NCBI GenBank assembly: GCA_028583415.1
Contig: CM053276.1
Location: 63,469,510 to 63,533,509, forward strand
Source of the DNA: Protea cynaroides
Lineage: Eukaryota > Streptophyta > Magnoliopsida > Proteales > Proteaceae
DNA length: 64,000 nucleotides
Reading direction: 5' to 3'
In this document: in pieces, positions 59,160-64,000 of the stretch
Position numbering within the stretch: the first letter of the stretch is position 1
Layout: every line of letters starts with the position of its first letter
Notes under the pieces: generated by a model
Told to the model about the DNA's origin: nothing
The model's database searches: none
The model's input: the letters and a program-made list of their open reading frames with translations, nothing else
Made by a program: the position numbers and the translations under genes

Positions 59160-62100
59160 ACTCTACCATCCTTAAAAGAAATTTCGTCCCCAAAATTTGC
59201 ATGTAGGTCTCACAATTCCCTCTCCCTTAAAAGAAATTTTGTCCCCGAAATTGTACGTACCTTCAGAGTCGAAAAGATGAGGGTATTCTTGTCGCATGGC
59301 ATCCTCCTCCTCCTAGGTAATTTCTTCTACGTCCTGACTTTTCCAAACTACCTTGACATAGTGGATAACTCGCCTTCGAAGCTGTTGTATCTTTTTACTA
59401 ATGAGCTGGATTGGTACCACCTCGAAGGTTAAGTCTTTTGTCAAATCTGGGGGTCTGCAATAAGAATGTACGAAGGGTCTCTCACGTACTTCTTTAGTAA
59501 TGACACGTGAAAAACATTGTGGACGCTAGCCATCGCTGGTGGCAATGCAAGTTGATAGGCCACTTTGCCGCATCGAGACAGAATTTCATATGGTCCCACA
59601 TATCTAGGATACAGTTTTCCTTTTCTTTCGAACCGCTTTAGGCCTCTCACTGGTGACACCTTCAAGAACACTTTATCACCGACAGTAAATTCAAGGTCTC
59701 GTCTCCTGTTATCGGCATAGTGCTTCTGACGTACCTGAACTGTCTTTATCCGGTTCTTAATCTGATCCACTGTCTTGCAAGTTTCTTCCACAAATTCTGG
59801 CCCTACGATTCGTCTTTCTCCAACTTCGTCCCATAATAATGGTATTCGACATTTCTTACCATACAAGGCTTCATATGGGGCCATTTGAATCGTAGCCTGG
59901 TAGCTATTGTTATAGGCAAACTCGATGAGGGAAAGCTTCTCATCCCAAGCCCCCCTTAAAGTCGATAGCACATGCGCGAAGCATATCTTCTAGGATATGG
60001 ATGGTCCTCTCTGACTGACCATCCGTTTGAGGGTGGAAGGCTGTACTAAACTTTAGTTTCGTCCCCATAGCCATCTGTAGTCCTTCCCAGAACTTCGACA
60101 TGAAACGTGGATCTCTATCAGATACTATGCTCTCTGGGACACCGTGCAGTTTGACTATATTTTCCACATACAATCTTGCCAACTTGTCCATGGTGTATTG
60201 CGGTCTGACAGGGAGAAATCTGGCGGTCTTGGTAAGGCGATCTACAACTACCCAAATAGCATTCACTGACCTTGGAGTCATAGGTAGACCAGTGACAAAA
60301 TCCATGGTAATACAATCCCATTTCCATGCCAGCTCAGGTAACGATTGCAATAATTCTACTGGCCTCTGTCTTTCTGCTTTGACTTGCTGGCAGTTTAAAC
60401 ATTGAAACACATATCGAGCCATATCTGCTTTCATACCCCTCCACCAGTATAATCTCTTTAGGTCATGGTACATTTTGGTGCTCCCAGGATGTACTGAATA
60501 TGGAGTAGAGTGAGCTTCCAACATGATTCGGTTTCTGATTTTCAGATCTTCATTCTTAGGTTCACATAAATGCCCATGATATCTGAGTACCTTGTCTGCA
60601 TCCAAGGTGAAATCAGGGTTGGCTCGACCCTTTTCCAAATCTTCTTGAACTGTCCTGAGGTATGGGTCCTATAGGACTGCTGCTTTTATTTCTTCCTTCA
60701 GGTCAGGCAAAATCTTCAGTGCTGCAAACATAAGGGTAAACTGGTGTATCAACCCTTGCTCAATAGCATCATCTGCTGACTTTATTAAGAGTTGTTCTTC
60801 ATCCTCTGATGAACCAGAAACGGCAGCACACGATGCTGCATTTGTACTTGGCCCTGCTTCAGGGTTCGATGCCCATTTCCTGCTCAGAGCATCAGCTACA
60901 ATGTTAGCTTTACCAGGGTGATACTGAATGTCACAGTCGTAGTCCTTGAGTAATTCTAACCACCTCCTCTGCCTCATGATCAGGTCTTTTTGGGTGAAAA
61001 GATACGTCAGGCTTTTGTGATCAGACTTAATCTGAAATTTCTCACCATACAGGTAATGCCTCCAAGTCTTGATAGCATGAATGACCGCTGCCAATTCTAG
61101 GTCATGTGTAGGGTAGTTTTTCTCATGCTCCTTCAGCTGTCTTAAGGCATAGGCTATCACCTGTTCTCCTTGCATCAACACACAATCCAGTCCCAAACCT
61201 GAAGCATCTGTATATAGTGTGAATGGAAGGCCTGGAGTTGGAATAGTCAATATAGGTGCTGATACCAGCCTTGACTTCAGCGTCTGGAAGCATTTCTCAC
61301 ATTCATCGGTCAATGTAAACTTCTCCCCCTTTTTGGTCAACCTGGTGAGTGGAACAACAATCTTGGAATAATCCTCCACAAACCTTCTATAGTATCCAGC
61401 TAAGCCCAGGAAACTACGAATTTCAGCAACTGTCTTCGACGCCTCCCATCCTACTATGACAGAAATTTTACTGGGATCTACCTTGATTTCTTCAGCAGAC
61501 ACCACGTGATTAAGGAAGGCCACTTCATCTAACCAGAATTCACATTTCTTGAATTTTGCATAGAGCTTCTCTCTCCTTAGTCTTTGTAACGCTGCGCTTA
61601 GATGTACTGCATGTGTCTCCTGGTCCTTGGAGTATACTAAAATATCATCGATGAACACGATAACCGACGTATCCAACATGTCATGGAATACTCGGTTCAT
61701 TAGCTCCATAAATGATGTAGGTGCATTAGTCAACCCAAAGGACATCACAAGGAACTCATAGTGTCCATACCACGTCCTGAAAGCTGTCTTGGAGATGTCT
61801 GCCTCCTTAATCTTGAGTTGATGATACCCTGACCTCAGATCAATCTTCGAGAATACACTCGAACCTTGTAATTGATCAAACAAATCATCTATTCTTGGTA
61901 GTGGGTACCTGTTCTTGATAGTGAGCTTGTTTAATTCTCGATAGTCCATACAAAGACGTACGCTACCATATTTTTTCTTGATAAAGAGCACAGGTGCTCC
62001 CCACGGTGAGATACTAGGCCTTATAAATCCCTTGTCTAATAGTTCTTGCAGCTAAGTTTTTAACTCTTTCAACTCAGTAGGTAGGAGCCATCCTGTAAGG

Positions 62101-62660
62101 TGCTTTAGACATAGGTGCTACCCCTGGTAGGAGGTCTATCACAAACTCAGTAGCCCTGTCTGGTGGTAATCCGGGTAGGTCTTCTGGAAACACATCAGGA
62201 AATTCCTGTACTACTTCGATATCCTCTATTTTTGGCAAGTCAGCAGTCACATCCACTACTGATACGAGGTATCCTACTCCCCCTTTCTCTAAGCACTTCC
62301 TTGCTTTTAGGGTTGAGAGTATAAGCTTTCTCTTCCTAGGAAACTTAGTCCCTTTAAAGTTGAACTCCTTCCCTTCATTGTCCTTGAACACCAACTTCTT
62401 CTCGGCACATAACAGGTTCGCTGAATGTTTAGATAACCAGTCCATCCCCAGAATGACATCGAAATCTGACATCTTACTCGACCTTCAATATGCACTGGGC
62501 AATGCCCATAATATTCTTCTAATACCACCTCCATTCCCATAGGGGACCGAACTAACAGACTTGGTTCCAAAGTTTTGATGGGTAGATCTAGTCCTTTTTC
62601 GAACGATACTGACACAAAGGAATGGGTGGCCCCCGAGTCAAAGAGGACTCTGGCAAGTAA
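59160..62660 (-). pseudogene. Element F pol: protease, RT, RNase H, integrase, chromodomain
   Basis: Minus-strand chromovirus pol. The protease motif DSGATHSF is near 62620-62640, then frameshifted pieces 62307-62615 and 62074-62472. A frameshift and a CAG-to-TAG stop lie near 62055. RT and RNase H share one long frame (60669-61991) with DLRSGYHQ, FIDDILVYS, LYTDASG, HDLELAA and SDHKSLTYL. Integrase is in 59940-60638 (HHCC finger, SDRDPRF, DGQSERTI) and continues in another frame at 59441-59971 after an extra G. A chromodomain tail near 59310-59400 has a TAG for the Trp of ITWEEE. It is better preserved than element A but cannot make the full polyprotein. Confidence 0.92.
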
Positions 62661-62740
62661 TCCTGCTATATTTACTGTACCTAAGGTTTTTTTAAAATTT
62701 TTTCCCTTAGTTTCAAATGCGCAAACAATTAATGCAGCAG

Positions 62741-63638
62741 TTAAGGAGTAAGTATAAAGTCATACCTGTAACCACATCTGGTGATGCGGCTGCCTCCTCT
62801 GTAGTAACAGCATATACCTTGCTTTCCTACTGCTCCCTCTTTGGTTGTCGGCATTCTGGCATAATGTCCCACCTGTTGGCAATTAAAACATTTTACATTA
62901 GGGTTCTGCCCCGTTGCCTGTGGTGCCATTGCAAGGGCAGGTCTGGGAGGCACTGTGCTAGCTGGTGGCCTGAATGGACGGTATGGTCTGTTGCTTCTTC
63001 CACCTTGGACCTCAGTGTTAAGCCTCTTCAGACCCCTATTCTGTGCAAAGAAGCTATCTCTCTGGCTTGCTTTGATGACTCAAGCCACCTGTACAGCTTC
63101 ATTATATATCTTCAATCCTCGCCCCAACACATGCTCTCTTATAACACCCCGAAGACCCATAGTGAAACGGCGAGTCTTTGTTTCTTCCTCCTGCATACTG
63201 GTCGGAGCGAAGAAGAATAACTCCTCATACCTCTGTTGGTATGCTTCTACGATCATTTGGGATTGCTGCAAGTCAAGGAACTCCCTCTCCATCTGATCGC
63301 GGAAACTCTTGGGAAAGTATTTTTCAAAGAAGGCCTCCTTGAATATGAGCCAAATGATTATCTGGTGCTTTGTTTCCAGATACGCTCTAGTTGTGTTCCA
63401 CCATCCATTGGCTTCTTCCTTAAGCATGTGGATAGCACATAACACTTTTCCCCCATCAAGACACTCCAGTAGACGAAAGTTCTTCTTCATCTCGGCTATC
63501 CACTGTGCTGGCCATAGTGTTTTCCCTGGCTTCCCTGTAAAAGTTGGTGGCTTTAGCTTTAAAAACCCATCCTCCGCTCTAGAAAGACTACTCTGTCCAT
63601 ATGGGAGCTGTCCATATGGTGCTCGTCCATACACTGTC
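62741..63638 (-). pseudogene. Element F gag, interrupted by LTR D
   Basis: Capsid-like core at 63080-63638 with LKEEANGWWNTTRAYL, FFEKYFPKSFRD and QQRYEELFFFAP, closely parallel to element A gag. The zinc knuckle (about 62860-62895) reads CFNCQQVGHYAR and then shifts frame before the last Cys. The N-terminal part is cut at 63638 by LTR D; the open frame that continues into LTR D to 63868 is fortuitous. Confidence 0.88.
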
Positions 63639-64000
63639 TGTAAGACCCGTACTCCGTAAACCCGGTCTAAACTTTGGTTTTGTGTCGTAGCAGGTCTTTC
63701 GATCATCACCGGGCCAGACGGGACAAGCGGATGACAAACAGGTATGAAATCGGACCAAAGACGACCAATAGTCATCATTTTATGTTGACCGGTCAATGGT
63801 ACCGGTCGACCGGTATGGCCTGCGTAGCTAAGTGCGGGGATCTGGAAATTGGTCTCTGCGGGTCCCATTTTCCTGATTTTGAATCCTAGAAGTTTTCTAA
63901 TCCTAGTGGGGTTACTAAACCCTATTTTTAGCCTATAAATACACCCTTAAACCTCCTCAAATCCTTTCCATTGTCTCTCACAAACCCTAGAGAAGAGAAA
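63639..64000 (+). mobile_element. LTR D, 5' part, runs off the window
   Basis: Starts TGTAAGACCCGTACTCC inside element F gag. It has the family landmarks AACCCGGTCTAAAC and CATCACCGGGCC, words ACCGGTCGACCGGTATGG at about 63789-63812, and a TATA-like TATAAATA at 63934-63941. Only the first 362 bp are seen. Confidence 0.85.

Noticed and set aside
63639..63868. Extension of element F gag upstream to 63868
   Set aside because: The extra codons lie in LTR D, which starts TGTAAGACCC at 63639.

Overview
The window is nuclear DNA of a flowering plant. It carries a plastid-type fused AIR carboxylase gene (PURKE), Ty3/gypsy chromovirus retrotransposons with LTRs above 2 kb, a plant tRNA-derived SINE and MITEs of hAT and PIF/Harbinger type. 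No species is assigned. There are no operons, CRISPR arrays, rRNA or tRNA genes. Only one cellular gene looks fully intact: PURKE copy 1 at 8215-10191 on the minus strand.

The backbone is a segmental duplication. Copy 1 (1-15613, open at the window edge) and copy 3 (32860-48436) are near-identical and collinear. Copy 2 (24645-31729) is a partial copy equivalent to about 5804-12045 of copy 1. All three carry PURKE. It is intact in copy 1, destroyed in copy 2, and split in copy 3 by a 2-bp deletion that falls in the linker between its PurK and PurE domains. Copies 1 and 3 also carry a fragment of a CRINKLY4-type receptor ectodomain, a 109-nt foldback, two compound dinucleotide microsatellites, a minisatellite and the start of a degraded plant gypsy-type (Transposase_28-like) ORF. 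A SINE with a 17-bp target duplication is in all three copies, so it predates the duplication. A 906-bp Harbinger-like MITE is only in copy 2.

The rest is nested retroelements. Element A (15614 to about 23.4 kb, minus strand) is a Tekay/Del-like chromovirus with a complete 3' LTR (itself holding a 663-bp hAT MITE), a broken gag-pol-chromodomain region and no 5' LTR. Next to it is a plus-strand fragment ending in a putative plant transposon ORF (24259-24651), cut off at the junction with copy 2. Right of copy 3, a solo LTR 'E' (48437-54443, TSD AAATT) contains a second solo LTR 'B' (48959-51186, TSD AGAGA). Beyond it the Transposase_28 remnant resumes (54449-54918) and is cut by LTR 'C' (54919-56638). 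Element F follows (LTR 56639-59159, then broken pol and gag on the minus strand to 63638), and another LTR start 'D' (63639 onward) interrupts its gag.

Two patterns in the LTRs deserve most attention. First, LTRs A, B and F share a gap-free, protein-level conserved short reading frame about 250-280 bp before the LTR end. It lies just after an AG acceptor-like site and ends in HDxSCECxxCVF plus stop. Second, each LTR family has a conserved core promoter flanked on both sides by clusters of short inverted words, and the words differ completely between families. I do not know a description of either.
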